Shown here one piece after another: positions 45,814 through 54,656 of a DNA stretch of 64,000 nt; positions within the stretch are counted from its first letter, which is position 1; each line of letters opens with the position of its first letter. The stretch is from Psychrobacillus psychrotolerans. GTDB lineage: Bacteria > Bacillota > Bacilli > Bacillales_A > Planococcaceae. The notes beneath the pieces are model-generated. The model worked only from the letters and a program-made list of their open reading frames with translations. It ran no database searches and was not told the origin of the DNA. The stretch is from the NCBI RefSeq assembly GCF_900115805.1, contig NZ_FOXU01000001.1, forward strand, positions 496,001-560,000, read 5' to 3'. Both the position numbers and the translations under genes were made by a program.

Positions 45814-47262
45814 TTATGACCGTTTACGATCAGGTGATCTTGTGATAAATGGTCTTTTAGCATCATTTGGCATTGGATACCTTATTACCATACGCAAAAA
45901 CGCTCTTGGAAAAAAAGGTTGCAACGGCCATAAGTAAGGGACATTTAAAGGTTTCACAGAACCCACATAAAATAGAAGAGCTAAAGAACCTACAAAAAAT
46001 CCTGATGGTCCAAACATCGCTGTACTTAGCAGGAGAATTGTCCTAAATATTTTCGTCGTAATACTAAGTTCATACGAAGGAATAGAAAAAGTGAATATCG
46101 CAGTTATTGCGGTATATAAAATAACCTCTGGAACAAACATCCCTACATCAACAGCCATTTGTCCAATTACTAATGCAGCAATAATTCCCATAGCTGTTGA
46201 TAATGGGGTTGGCGTATGAATTGCAGCGAGCCTTAGAAATTCTATCCCTATATCTGCAAATAATATTTGTAATAATAATGGTATATCTGTCGTTTCTTTT
46301 GGTCCAATAAAATCTAGTGCCTTTGGTACAAATTCCGGGTGAACTGATAACAAATACCAAAATGGCAAAAGAAATAAACTAAGTAAAACACCTAAAAATC
46401 GAATCCATCTGACGACAGTTCCAATGGCTGGCGCTTGTCTATATTCTTCCGCATGCTGTAAGTGGTGAAATAGAGTCGTTGGAACTATTACTACGGAAGG
46501 AGATGTATCTACTACTATTATTATATGGCCTTCTAACAAATGTGCAGCAGCTATATCTGGTCTTTCCGTGAATCGAACAAAAGGCAATGGATGGAACCCT
46601 TGTTTAAACAACCATTCTTCTAGCGCTTTATCAGTCATCGTAATTCCATCATGCTTTATTTGCTTTAACCGATCACGAATTTGCGTCAAATTATCTTCAT
46701 TTGCAATACCTTTTATATAAGAGATTGCAACATCTGTTTGACCTAATTCTGTAACTTGATGTAGCTCAAAGCGCAAATTGGTATCTCTAATCCTTCTTCG
46801 TATGAGCGCCGTATTTTGCACTATATTCTCTGTAAAACCATCTCTAGAGCCTCTGACAACCTTTTCATTATCTGGTTCTTCAGGTGTTCTTCCCGGATAA
46901 GAGCGAACATCGATCGTGTAAACCGAACCATTTGATAATATAAAAGTGACTTGACCACCCAACAGTGCTGCAAGCCATTTTTCCTTGGAATCATATTGCG
47001 TTATTGAGTAGTAAGGAAAATAATGCTCAATAATTTCATTTTCACTTACTGTGTTATCTGCTATTTTCATTTGGGTGTTCGTCAATAATTGAGTAATTAT
47101 CATGCCATCAATTAATCCATTAATATAGACGAGTAGAACTGGAAATTCATATAAATGGGTATGTAAAATTCCCACATCATAAGACTCATTTACACCGAAC
47201 TTTTCTTTTAAATAAGATTCAGCTTCATCCATACTATTAAACAAAGGTTTCGTTTCAATCAC
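45814..47262 (-). CDS. spoVAF: Spore germination protein SpoVAF (GerA-family A subunit)
   Basis: A GerA-type protein with a large N-terminal soluble part (residues 1-275) and about five membrane segments in the C-terminal half. The sequence matches SpoVAF (MDEAESYLKEKFGVNESYDVG) rather than nutrient-receptor GerAA proteins; in B. subtilis it works with FigP to amplify germination. The length of 482 residues is close to the 493 of B. subtilis. It begins with a GTG overlapping the sigF stop (GTGA). The other spoVA genes (A to E) that separate sigF from spoVAF in B. subtilis are absent. Confidence 0.92.
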   Translation of the reverse strand: MIETKPLFNSMDEAESYLKEKFGVNESYDVGILHTHLYEFPVLLVYINGLIDGMIITQLLTNTQMKIADNTVSENEIIEHYFPYYSITQYDSKEKWLAALLGGQVTFILSNGSVYTIDVRSYPGRTPEEPDNEKVVRGSRDGFTENIVQNTALIRRRIRDTNLRFELHQVTELGQTDVAISYIKGIANEDNLTQIRDRLKQIKHDGITMTDKALEEWLFKQGFHPLPFVRFTERPDIAAAHLLEGHIIIVVDTSPSVVIVPTTLFHHLQHAEEYRQAPAIGTVVRWIRFLGVLLSLFLLPFWYLLSVHPEFVPKALDFIGPKETTDIPLLLQILFADIGIEFLRLAAIHTPTPLSTAMGIIAALVIGQMAVDVGMFVPEVILYTAITAIFTFSIPSYELSITTKIFRTILLLSTAMFGPSGFFVGSLALLFYVGSVKPLNVPYLWPLQPFFPRAFLRMVIRYPMPNDAKRPFITRSPDRKRS

Positions 47263-48041
47263 CTATCTTTTACATTTGTATTCGTTTGACCCACAGGTAC
47301 TAGCCAACTTTTTAACTGGGTTAATATTTTCTTCTCTAATCTGGATACTTGAACTTGAGAAATACCCAAGCGTTCCGCAATATCACTCTGTGTACAATCT
47401 AGGTAATAGCGTAAATAGATAATCATTTGCTCTCTTTTTTCTAGCTTCTCAACTAGCTCTCGTAGAGGAATATGCTCGAACGGTTTCTCAGACCGCTCAT
47501 CCTTCATCTGGTCCATTAACGTCAAAGCATCTCCACTATCGTTTTCATACAGTTGCTCCTGCAATGATGCTGGATCACGAAGAGCATCTGTAGCCATCAC
47601 TACTTCTTCTCTAGTTACCTCTAAAATATGTGCAAGCTCCAAAATAGTCGGTTGCCGCTCGAACGTTTTCAAAAAGTCATCGGTTGCATGCCGAATTTTG
47701 AAGTTTAACTCTCGAATCGAACGACTAATTTTCACCATTCCGTCATCTCTTAAAAATCGCTGTATTTCTCCTATTATCATAGGAACCGCATACGTCGAAA
47801 ACTTAACCTCGTAGGACAAATCAAACTTGTCCACGGATTTCATCAAGCCAATACAGCCAATTTGAAACAAGTCCTCTAGATCTGCTCCTCTGGAAGCAAA
47901 ACGCTGAACAATAGACCATACAAGCCTTGTATTACCCTCAATCATTTGTTGCCTTGCTAGTTTATCACCAGTCTGTGATAGAGCTATGAGCTCTCGCATT
48001 TTTTCTTGAGTAAGTAAAGTAGACGGTTTTTTATTTATCAT
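47259..48041 (-). CDS. sigF: Forespore sigma factor SigF
   Basis: SigF is the first forespore-specific sigma factor, held by SpoIIAB until septation. Regions 2 (FQIGCIGLMKSVDKFDLSYEVKFSTYAVPMIIGEIQR), 3 and 4 (CTQSDIAERLGISQVQVSRLEKKI) are in order. I choose the ATG at 48041, which forms TAATG with the spoIIAB stop and has AGGA seven bases upstream; it gives 260 residues, near the 255 of B. subtilis. An ATG five codons earlier has no ribosome site. Confidence 0.96.
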   Translation of the reverse strand: MINKKPSTLLTQEKMRELIALSQTGDKLARQQMIEGNTRLVWSIVQRFASRGADLEDLFQIGCIGLMKSVDKFDLSYEVKFSTYAVPMIIGEIQRFLRDDGMVKISRSIRELNFKIRHATDDFLKTFERQPTILELAHILEVTREEVVMATDALRDPASLQEQLYENDSGDALTLMDQMKDERSEKPFEHIPLRELVEKLEKREQMIIYLRYYLDCTQSDIAERLGISQVQVSRLEKKILTQLKSWLVPVGQTNTNVKDR

Positions 48042-48487
48042 TAGACGATCCTGCATGATTCTTGAATTGGTACAAATTGCTTCGTGATCGTTACTGTTGT
48101 CCCCCTATCAGGAATGGAGTAAATCTCAACACCATCACTAAAGCTTTCCATAATCGTAAAGCCCATCCCTGAACGTTCTTGCTCAGGTTTTGTCGTAAAT
48201 AATGGCTCACGAGCTTGATTGACATCACGAATTCCACGTCCATAATCTACAACCGAAACAACAATTTCTCTATCTATCCGTTGTGCATGCAGTTCAATTT
48301 TACCTACTCCGTCTTCTTCATAACCATGTACGATAGCATTTGTCACCGCTTCAGAAATAACCGTTTTAAATTCAGATAACTCCTCAATAGTCGGGTCAAT
48401 CGTCGCGATAAAACTAGACATAACCATTCTTGCTAAAGCCTCATTTTCACTTTTAGCGATAAAAGATAATGTGATCTCATTGTCCAT
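48041..48487 (-). CDS. spoIIAB: Anti-sigma-F factor and serine kinase SpoIIAB
   Basis: SpoIIAB binds SigF and also phosphorylates SpoIIAA with ATP. It is a GHKL-type ATPase: the N box SEAVTNAIVHGY (about residue 45), DYGRGI and GMGFTIMESFSD are visible. The length of 148 residues is standard. Its start overlaps the end of spoIIAA by 11 bases and its stop touches sigF, so the three genes are tightly coupled. Confidence 0.97.
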   Translation of the reverse strand: MDNEITLSFIAKSENEALARMVMSSFIATIDPTIEELSEFKTVISEAVTNAIVHGYEEDGVGKIELHAQRIDREIVVSVVDYGRGIRDVNQAREPLFTTKPEQERSGMGFTIMESFSDGVEIYSIPDRGTTVTITKQFVPIQESCRIV

Positions 48488-48833
48488 AAACTATTCCCCC
48501 TAACTTAGACATTATTTCAATTTCGGATTCGCTATAAATATAAGGACTTAAACCTGCAAACTGAAAAATTTTACGCATAGTCGGAGATGGGTTAACAATA
48601 ATCGTTTGTCCATCTATTGGAGCAAGCTCCCTCATTCTTCCTAAGATCAATCCTATTCCCGAGCTATCCATAAAATGTAAATCTTTCAAATTCCAAACTA
48701 ATACTTTAATAGACCCGTTTTTAATCATTGGAACTATCTCATTTCTAATGTCATTTGTACTGTGATGATCTAATTCACCTTTTAATCGAATAATAATTAT
48801 TTCGTCTCCTACTTTTTCTACTTCATGAATCAT
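48477..48833 (-). CDS. spoIIAA: Anti-anti-sigma factor SpoIIAA
   Basis: SpoIIAA is a STAS-domain protein that, when dephosphorylated by SpoIIE, binds SpoIIAB and frees SigF. The phosphorylated serine lies in LHFMDSSGIGLILGR near residue 57. It has 118 residues, the family length. The ATG has AAGGAGG upstream and a SigH-type promoter precedes it. In B. subtilis dacF is the first gene of this operon; here no dacF precedes it. Confidence 0.97.
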   Translation of the reverse strand: MIHEVEKVGDEIIIIRLKGELDHHSTNDIRNEIVPMIKNGSIKVLVWNLKDLHFMDSSGIGLILGRMRELAPIDGQTIIVNPSPTMRKIFQFAGLSPYIYSESEIEIMSKLGGIVYGQ

Positions 48834-48857
48834 AAAATCGCCTCCTTAGATAGCGCT

Positions 48858-48885
48858 ATTCCACATGCTCCTTGATAATTCCTTG
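48858..48885 (-). promoter_or_regulatory. Candidate SigH promoter of spoIIAA operon
   Basis: The minus strand reads CAAGGAATT, 12 bases, GTGGAAT. The SigH consensus is RnAGGAWWW, 12-14 bases, RnnGAAT; only the first base of the -35 differs. It is 25 bases before the spoIIAA ATG, and the operon is known to be SigH-driven. Confidence 0.65.
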
Positions 48886-48978
48886 CGCGTGACAAAAGTA
48901 GAAGAAAACATCGGTTATTAGTCGATTTTCGACAGAGGATGGTCATATAAAGTATGGGAATATAAACATTTTTTTAAT

Positions 48979-49035
48979 CAAAAAATAGGCATCTCACAAA
49001 AGTTTTTAAAAACTTTTAGTAAGATGCCTATTTAA
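48979..49035 (-). terminator. Long hairpin terminator upstream of spoIIAA
   Basis: AAATAGGCATCT and AGATGCCTATTT form the outer 12-base-pair stem, and AAAAGTTTTT/AAAAACTTTT the inner part; TTTTTT follows on the minus strand. No gene ends directly above it, so it may be a leftover of a lost gene. Confidence 0.75.
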
Positions 49036-49210
49036 ACTATGTAATTGAAATAATTATCTGATTCGTCAGTAATGGAACTTCTAGGGACGGGTAAAGCAAT
49101 TCGTTCGTAAGTAAGTCAATATGGAGCGCAAGAATTCATAGCAACTTTGCTTGTATGTGACCGCTGAGAGAGCGCCAAAACCATAGAAAACAAAGCAACA
49201 CCAAATTCAC
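49036..49210. other. Gene-free spacer between two terminators
   Basis: About 175 bases between the hairpin at 48979-49035 and the pdp terminator. No reading frame, promoter or repeat is convincing. It occupies the place of dacF in B. subtilis. Confidence 0.5.
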
Positions 49211-49255
49211 AAAAAAAGAAAAGAGTACCATGACCGAAGTCATAATACTCTTTCC
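49211..49255 (-). terminator. Terminator after pdp
   Basis: AAAGAGTATTATGAC pairs with GTCATGGTACTCTTT around a TTCG loop with one mismatch, then TTCTTTTTTT on the minus strand. Confidence 0.92.
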
Positions 49256-49266
49256 CAATCAATAAT

Positions 49267-50571
49267 TTATGCAGTTATTACTTCATAGATTAAAGGTGGT
49301 GCATCTTTTTTAGCAGCTTCGATATCGATAAATTTAGTTAATTTATCCATTACGTCTTGAACATCTTCTCTGTTTGAATAGATCGTAGCAAGTGACTCTC
49401 CTTTGCTGACAGCGTCTCCAACTTTTTTGTTGAGTACTATGCCAACAGCTAAATCTATTTCAGATTCCTTCGTAGCTCTTCCTGCTCCTAGAAGCATTGC
49501 AGCAGTTCCGATTTCGTCTGCTTCCATAAATGTGATGAAACCATCTTCAGATGCTGGAACTTCGAATTTGAACGCTGCTTGAGGTAGTAAAGAAACGTCA
49601 TCAACGATTTTTTCGTTTCCACCTTGCCATTTGATGAATTGTTTAAAGATTTCTAATGCTGACCCATCTTCGATCACAGCAAGCAGCATTTCTCTTGCTT
49701 CTTCTAGAGTTTCAGCTTTTTCTCCTACTACTACCATTTGACTACCAAGTGTCAAACATAGCTCTGTTAAATCATCAGGTCCATTACCTTTTAAGGTATC
49801 AATAGCTTCCACGATTTCTAATGAATTCCCGATTGCTCTTCCAAGGGGTTGACTCATATCTGAAATAATTGCCATTGTTTTTCTTCCAACATTATTCCCT
49901 ATACGAACCATTGCTGTTGCAAGGGCTCTCGCATCTTCTGTCGTTTTCATAAATGCTCCGTCACCAGTTTTAACGTCTAATACGATAGCACCGGCTCCAG
50001 CAGCAATTTTCTTACTCATGATCGAACTTGCTATTAATGGAATACTATTCACAGTACCAGTAACATCACGTAATGCGTATAATTTTTTATCCGCAGGAGT
50101 TAAATTACCACTTTGGCCAATTACCGCTACTTTTAGTTCATTTACTTGTTTCACAAATTGTTCGGATGTTAACTCTACATGGAAGCCTTCAATCGCTTCT
50201 AGTTTATCGATTGTTCCACCAGTATGCCCAAGTCCTCTACCACTCATCTTAGCAACTGGGACACCACAAGCAGCAACGAGTGGTCCGAGTACCAAAGTAG
50301 TTGTATCGCCAACTCCTCCAGTAGAATGCTTATCTACTTTAACGCCTTCGATGGCAGAAAGGTCAATTGTTTCTCCCGAATTAACCATAGCCATTGTTAA
50401 ATTAGCTCTTTCTTCATCCGTCATATTTTGAAAGAAGATAGCCATTAAAAGTGAACTCATTTGATAATCTGGAATCGACCCATTCGTATATCCTTCTATA
50501 AAAAATTCAATTTCTTGTTTTGTAAGAGCACTACCGTCTCTTTTCTTTTCAATAATATCGATCATTCTCAT
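49267..50571 (-). CDS. pdp: Pyrimidine-nucleoside phosphorylase
   Basis: The enzyme cleaves uridine, deoxyuridine and thymidine with phosphate for nucleoside catabolism. The signature [20 protein letters not shown] and the phosphate site [11 protein letters not shown] (about residues 79-89) are clear, and 434 residues is the normal length. The N-terminus [13 protein letters not shown] resembles B. subtilis Pdp. It lies downstream of deoB, as in the B. subtilis drm-pdp region; the purine nucleoside phosphorylase gene often found between them is absent. Confidence 0.95.
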   Translation of the reverse strand: MRMIDIIEKKRDGSALTKQEIEFFIEGYTNGSIPDYQMSSLLMAIFFQNMTDEERANLTMAMVNSGETIDLSAIEGVKVDKHSTGGVGDTTTLVLGPLVAACGVPVAKMSGRGLGHTGGTIDKLEAIEGFHVELTSEQFVKQVNELKVAVIGQSGNLTPADKKLYALRDVTGTVNSIPLIASSIMSKKIAAGAGAIVLDVKTGDGAFMKTTEDARALATAMVRIGNNVGRKTMAIISDMSQPLGRAIGNSLEIVEAIDTLKGNGPDDLTELCLTLGSQMVVVGEKAETLEEAREMLLAVIEDGSALEIFKQFIKWQGGNEKIVDDVSLLPQAAFKFEVPASEDGFITFMEADEIGTAAMLLGAGRATKESEIDLAVGIVLNKKVGDAVSKGESLATIYSNREDVQDVMDKLTKFIDIEAAKKDAPPLIYEVITA

Positions 50572-50621
50572 CGTATATACACTTCCTTCATTTTGATATT
50601 GCTTCCATTTTAAGCATAGTG

Positions 50622-51800
50622 TTATTTTAATAGAGAAAGGAAACTCTCTCCAAATTGAGGTTTTTTAACCCCAAAGTTTTCACTAATCGTTGCTCCAATG
50701 TCAGCAAATGTGTTGCGTAATGGTAACTCTTTTACTTCCTTGAATTGTGGAGAATATACAATTAACGGAACATATTCTCTCGTATGGTCAGTTCCTGGCA
50801 TCGTTGGATCATTTCCATGGTCCGCTGTAATTATTAATAAATCTTCCTCGGTTAACTTTGGCAGTACTTCATTTAGACGAACATCAAATTCTTCTAAAGC
50901 CTTACCATAACCTAGTGGATCACGACGGTGGCCAAATAGTGCATCAAAGTCTACTAAATTTAAAAAGCTAATGCCAGTGAAATCTTTATCCAGCGTTGCA
51001 ATGAATTTATCCATACCATCCATATTATCTTTTGTTCTTTCTGTAGAAGTAATACCTTCACCGTTATAAATATCATTTATTTTTCCAATTGCAATTACGT
51101 CTAATCCAGCATCACTTAATTCATTCATAGCGGTGCGGCCAAAAGGTTTTAACGCATAGTCATGGCGATTTGATGTACGAGCGAATTTCCCAGGCTCTCC
51201 AATAAATGGACGAGCAATTATACGACCTACTAGAAATTCCTCTGAAAGGGTTAACTCACGAGCAATTTCACAAATACGATATAATTCTTCTAAAGGAATA
51301 ATTTCCTCATGTGCTGCAATTTGAAGCACAGGGTCAGCAGATGTATAAACAATGATTGCCCCCGTTTTCATATGCTCTTCGCCAAGTTCGTCTAAAATTT
51401 CTGTTCCACTTGCAGGTTTGTTCCCAATAACTTTGCGACCAGTTTTTTCTTCTAATTGAGAGATTAGTTCATCCGGGAATCCATTTGGATATACTTTGAA
51501 AGGTGTGTCAATATTCAAACCCATGATTTCCCAGTGCCCTGTCATTGTATCTTTTCCCACAGATGCTTCTTGCATTTTTCCAAAATAAGCGGTAGGTGCT
51601 GCAACATGTTTAATCCCTTGTATATCATCAATATTACCAAGTCCCAGTTGTTCCATCTGGGGCATATGTAGGCCGTTCATTTTTTCGGCAATATGTCCAA
51701 TAGTATGAGATCCTACGTCACCAAATACGTTTGCATCTGGTGCTTCACCAATACCAACAGAATCCATAACAATCACATGTATGCGCTTAAATTTACTCAT
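50622..51800 (-). CDS. deoB: Phosphopentomutase
   Basis: The enzyme interconverts ribose 1-phosphate and ribose 5-phosphate, linking nucleoside breakdown to the pentose phosphate pathway. It is an alkaline-phosphatase-like metalloenzyme: [13 protein letters not shown] (metal ligand Asp and neighbouring Ser) and [21 protein letters not shown] are visible, along with KDTMTGHWE containing the phosphorylated threonine. 392 residues is standard. The ATG has AGTAGGAGG upstream. B. subtilis calls it drm. Confidence 0.96.
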   Translation of the reverse strand: MSKFKRIHVIVMDSVGIGEAPDANVFGDVGSHTIGHIAEKMNGLHMPQMEQLGLGNIDDIQGIKHVAAPTAYFGKMQEASVGKDTMTGHWEIMGLNIDTPFKVYPNGFPDELISQLEEKTGRKVIGNKPASGTEILDELGEEHMKTGAIIVYTSADPVLQIAAHEEIIPLEELYRICEIARELTLSEEFLVGRIIARPFIGEPGKFARTSNRHDYALKPFGRTAMNELSDAGLDVIAIGKINDIYNGEGITSTERTKDNMDGMDKFIATLDKDFTGISFLNLVDFDALFGHRRDPLGYGKALEEFDVRLNEVLPKLTEEDLLIITADHGNDPTMPGTDHTREYVPLIVYSPQFKEVKELPLRNTFADIGATISENFGVKKPQFGESFLSLLK

Positions 51801-51872
51801 AACATAACCTCCTACTGTTTTCTTCTAGTTTAACAAAAAATTGAAAAATGTACAGGTCAGACCTCTGACAAT

Positions 51873-52772
51873 TTAAGCTCTAGGATGAAATTGTTTATAA
51901 ACATCCTTTAATCGGCTTTTGCTAACATGCGTATAAATTTGTGTTGTAGATATATCCGAATGCCCCAGCATCTCTTGAACAGCACGCAAATCTGCACCAT
52001 TTTCTATTAGATGAGTGGCAAACGAGTGCCGTAGTACGTGAGGAGTAATTTCCTTAGAAATTCCAGCAGCGGCGGCATGCTTATTCAGTAATTTCCATAT
52101 ACCCTGTCTAGTTAGTCGTTTCCCACGTTGATTGATAAAAATAGCTTCTGTTTTTTCAGACTTCAATAAAGTCAATCTAGCATTTTCTATATAATCTGTG
52201 CAAGTTCTAATGGCAGAACTACCTAAAGGTATGATTCGTTCTTTGCCACCTTTCCCAAATACACGAACAAATCCCATGGATAAATGTATATCCTCTAGAT
52301 TTAAGTTTAAACATTCGCTAATTCGCATTCCACTTGCATACATAAGCTCAAACATAGCTAAATCTCTCTGCCCTTGTGGCTTAGATATATCTATACTATT
52401 TAAAAGGTTATTCAATTCCTCTACGGATAAATATGTTGGCAACTTTTGTTCCATTTGAGGTAGATCCAGATGGACAGTTGGATCTGTATTTGCCACTTTC
52501 TCTCTTAATAAAAACTGATGAAAAGAACGAATAGATGAAATATGCCTTGAAATCGTCCGTGCAGATTTGCCATTTTCTTTTAAGTTTCGAAGATAAAGAA
52601 CGATATGTGTGCGTTCTATCTCATCAAGACTATGTAGTTGTTGAATCTCAAATATATGATGCAAATAATCGGATAAATCTTTTTTGTAAGAAATTAGTGT
52701 ATTGCTCGCTAATTGACGTTCTATTTGTAGAAAGTGCAAATAATCTTCTAAATGCAGTTGTCCATTGTTCAT
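51873..52772 (-). CDS. xerD: Tyrosine recombinase XerD
   Basis: XerD with a partner recombinase resolves chromosome dimers at dif. The N-terminal SAM-like domain spans about residues 1-90. The catalytic residues are the arginine in YASGMRISECLNL (about 149), lysine in GKGGKER, HVLRHSFATHL (about 243-253), LGHSD and the nucleophilic tyrosine in TTQIYTHVS. The ATG at 52772 has AGGGGTG six bases upstream and gives 299 residues. Position between fur and deoB matches B. subtilis ripX. Confidence 0.94.
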   Translation of the reverse strand: MNNGQLHLEDYLHFLQIERQLASNTLISYKKDLSDYLHHIFEIQQLHSLDEIERTHIVLYLRNLKENGKSARTISRHISSIRSFHQFLLREKVANTDPTVHLDLPQMEQKLPTYLSVEELNNLLNSIDISKPQGQRDLAMFELMYASGMRISECLNLNLEDIHLSMGFVRVFGKGGKERIIPLGSSAIRTCTDYIENARLTLLKSEKTEAIFINQRGKRLTRQGIWKLLNKHAAAAGISKEITPHVLRHSFATHLIENGADLRAVQEMLGHSDISTTQIYTHVSKSRLKDVYKQFHPRA

Positions 52773-52803
52773 GTATTTCACCCCTCATATAAAATAATCA
52801 TTT

Positions 52804-52836
52804 AAAAAAAGGATAGCTAAAAAGCTATCCTTTTGT
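52804..52836 (-). terminator. Terminator after fur
   Basis: AAAAGGATAGCT and AGCTATCCTTTT form a 12-base-pair stem with a TTTT loop and a further T-run on the minus strand. Confidence 0.85.
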
Positions 52837-52870
52837 TTATTTAAGAAAGTAATGATAATTAATCGGCAAC

Positions 52871-52905
52871 TGTCTAGCGGCAGTACCTAGACCCTCTAGT
52901 CGGCT
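52871..52905 (+). repeat. Degenerate dispersed repeat (tentative)
   Basis: TGTCTAGCGGCAGTACCTAG followed by ACCCTCTAGTCGGCT resembles, from memory, the Bacillaceae repeat TGTCTAGCTCCAGCGCCTAG with a CCCTCGAGTCGCTT tail. It sits between fur and its terminator; no second copy is visible in the window. Confidence 0.4.
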
Positions 52906-52972
52906 CTAATTTACTTCTAAGAAGAGTTAACCTCAGAATGTTGTCATTACTGACTTAGGTAATAGTACATCC

Positions 52973-53416
52973 CTATTTCTCTTCTTGGCAACGGTAGCAA
53001 ATACCGTGAAATGTTAGACGATGATCTTTTATCCTAAAGTTCCATTTTTTCTCGACAATTGCTTCGACATCTTCTAACAAATCTTCTTGAATTTCATCTA
53101 CAGCTCCACATTCAATACAAACCAAATGGTGATGAAAATGTGCTGCACCCTCTTGTCTTAAATCATAGCGAGATACGCCGTCCCCGAATTGAATTTTGTC
53201 TACTACATTCAATTCGTTTAATAACTCAAGCGTTCTATAAACTGTTGCTAGTCCTATATCAGCTGATTTCTCTCTAACTAGTAAAAATACATCTTCTGCA
53301 CTTAAATGATCTTCCTCATTTTCAAGCAAAACTCGGACTGTCGCTTCACGCTGTGGCGTCAGTTTATAGCTCGCACCAGATAATTGTTTTTTTATACGAT
53401 CAATACGGCTTTCCAT
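52973..53416 (-). CDS. fur: Fur-family transcriptional regulator, probably Fur
   Basis: An iron-responsive repressor of 147 residues. A winged helix (about residues 10-85; KLTPQREATVRVLLENEEDHLSAEDVFLLV, IGLATVYRTLELL) is followed by the metal-binding dimerisation domain with HFHHHLVCIECGAVDEI and two CxxC pairs (CIEC, CYRC). Location before xerD agrees with Fur (YqkL) of B. subtilis rather than PerR or Zur. A good promoter and a palindromic operator precede it. Confidence 0.93.
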   Translation of the reverse strand: MESRIDRIKKQLSGASYKLTPQREATVRVLLENEEDHLSAEDVFLLVREKSADIGLATVYRTLELLNELNVVDKIQFGDGVSRYDLRQEGAAHFHHHLVCIECGAVDEIQEDLLEDVEAIVEKKWNFRIKDHRLTFHGICYRCQEEK

Positions 53417-53439
53417 ATGACGCCTCCTTACCTGAATCC

Positions 53440-53469
53440 ATTATACCAATAATTGAATTCTCATTACAA
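53440..53469 (-). promoter_or_regulatory. Sigma-A promoter of fur
   Basis: TTGTAA and a perfect TATAAT are spaced by 18 bases on the minus strand, 24 bases before the fur ATG. Confidence 0.65.
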
Positions 53470-53479
53470 GAGATTCACA

Positions 53480-53494
53480 TAATAATAATTATTA
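53480..53494. promoter_or_regulatory. Fur/PerR-type palindromic operator candidate
   Basis: TAATAATAATTATTA is a perfect 7-1-7 inverted repeat ten bases upstream of the fur -35. It differs in two symmetric positions from both the Fur box (TGATAATnATTATCA) and the PerR box (TTATAATnATTATAA). The AT-rich background makes chance occurrence possible. Confidence 0.45.
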
Positions 53495-53501
53495 GAAAGA
53501 A

Positions 53502-53969
53502 CTAATTATTAAATAATATAAATGGTATTAAGATGAACTCTATAATTATAACAATTATATAAAAGGATAGCGAAAAAATATTAATCCGATTTGCTAATGC
53601 TAATAATAAGATACAATAAACTAGTTGAAATGGAAACCACCAGAACACATATGGAAAAGTAGATTCCTGTGTTTGCAGTAGATAACTAGAACAATACCCA
53701 TAGAATGTAATTTTAAACGCACAAATAACTAAAATAAGTTTTCGTAAATAACGATGTTGATAAAACAAGAAAAACACAATCGCAACCATTAAATGAGGAA
53801 AAATAGTTTCTAAAAAAGTAGGCCGCTCTATTAATAGAACGCGTGCATCCAAGAGATTTATAATCCATTGCTGCTGTTCTACCGTACTTTGTTCAAATAA
53901 TATTAAACCTCCGACAAAGCTAACTACAAGCACACATAATGAGATGAAAATAGTATAAGTCTGGTTCAA
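53502..53969 (-). CDS. Small integral membrane protein at the spoIIM position
   Basis: A 155-residue protein with about five predicted membrane helices (about residues 6-25, 55-70, 74-92, 106-125, 130-151). It lies between nudF and fur, where B. subtilis has spoIIM (with yqkK). The region from FLETIFPHLMVAIVFF to FQLVYCILLLALA could be read as a shortened, strongly diverged SpoIIM, the mother-cell engulfment protein of about 214 residues, but the similarity is only by pattern. I therefore give no name. Confidence 0.7.
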   Translation of the reverse strand: MNQTYTIFISLCVLVVSFVGGLILFEQSTVEQQQWIINLLDARVLLIERPTFLETIFPHLMVAIVFFLFYQHRYLRKLILVICAFKITFYGYCSSYLLQTQESTFPYVFWWFPFQLVYCILLLALANRINIFSLSFYIIVIIIEFILIPFILFNN

Positions 53970-54019
53970 ATTGGAACACCCCCCTATCTACTTCCATCAT
54001 ATGCTTGTACTAACTTAAA

Positions 54020-54568
54020 TCATGCTTCTTTAAAATAATCTTTCAACCAAATATATGCGAATGCAGTTTTAGCATCATAGATTTGTTGTTTCTTCACCAT
54101 TTCTTCCATCTCGGTAAGACTAACATGTAATAACTCTACAAACTCATCTTCATCTAATCCAACTGGCTGTTCCATCTTTACAATATTATCTGCAAAGTAT
54201 AAATGGATAATCTCATCAGCAAACCCTGGTGATGTGGAAAATGATTGAATGTATTGTAAATTGTCAGTCGTATAGCCCGTCTCTTCTTCCAATTCCCGCA
54301 ATGCAGTTATTTCAGGCGCTTCTCCAATTTCTATTTTCCCGGCAGGAATTTCGATAATGGATCGTTCTAAGGCTTTTCTAAACTGTTCTACTAAAATTAT
54401 TTTGTTGTCTTTTGTCACAGCTATCACGGCTACCGCACCAGGGTGCTTAACAATCTCTCTGTTACTAGTCTTACCATTTGGTAATTCTACTTCGTCTACT
54501 TGTAAAGTAATGATTCTACCTTTAAATTTAAGCTCAGATTGAATTGTTTTTTCCTCAAATTTTTTCAT
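54020..54568 (-). CDS. nudF: ADP-ribose pyrophosphatase (Nudix)
   Basis: The enzyme hydrolyses ADP-ribose to AMP and ribose 5-phosphate. The Nudix box fits GX5EX7REUXEEXGU: it begins GKIEIGEAPEITALRELEEE, near residue 77. The ATG at 54568 has GGGAG upstream and matches the family N-terminus MKKFEEKTI; it gives 182 residues. It is divergent from yqkF, as in B. subtilis (yqkG/yqkF). Confidence 0.94.
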   Translation of the reverse strand: MKKFEEKTIQSELKFKGRIITLQVDEVELPNGKTSNREIVKHPGAVAVIAVTKDNKIILVEQFRKALERSIIEIPAGKIEIGEAPEITALRELEEETGYTTDNLQYIQSFSTSPGFADEIIHLYFADNIVKMEQPVGLDEDEFVELLHVSLTEMEEMVKKQQIYDAKTAFAYIWLKDYFKEA

Positions 54569-54656
54569 AACATATCTCCCTCTCCTATATATCATTTCAC
54601 TTTAGTTGAATCTATCTAATTGACATTGTACCATGTAGAAAAGGACGTGATAAAAC

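Noticed and set aside
51873-52772. Tyrosine recombinase as integrase of an island
   Set aside because: It has full XerD features and the conserved fur-xerD-deoB context; no attachment site or cargo is adjacent.
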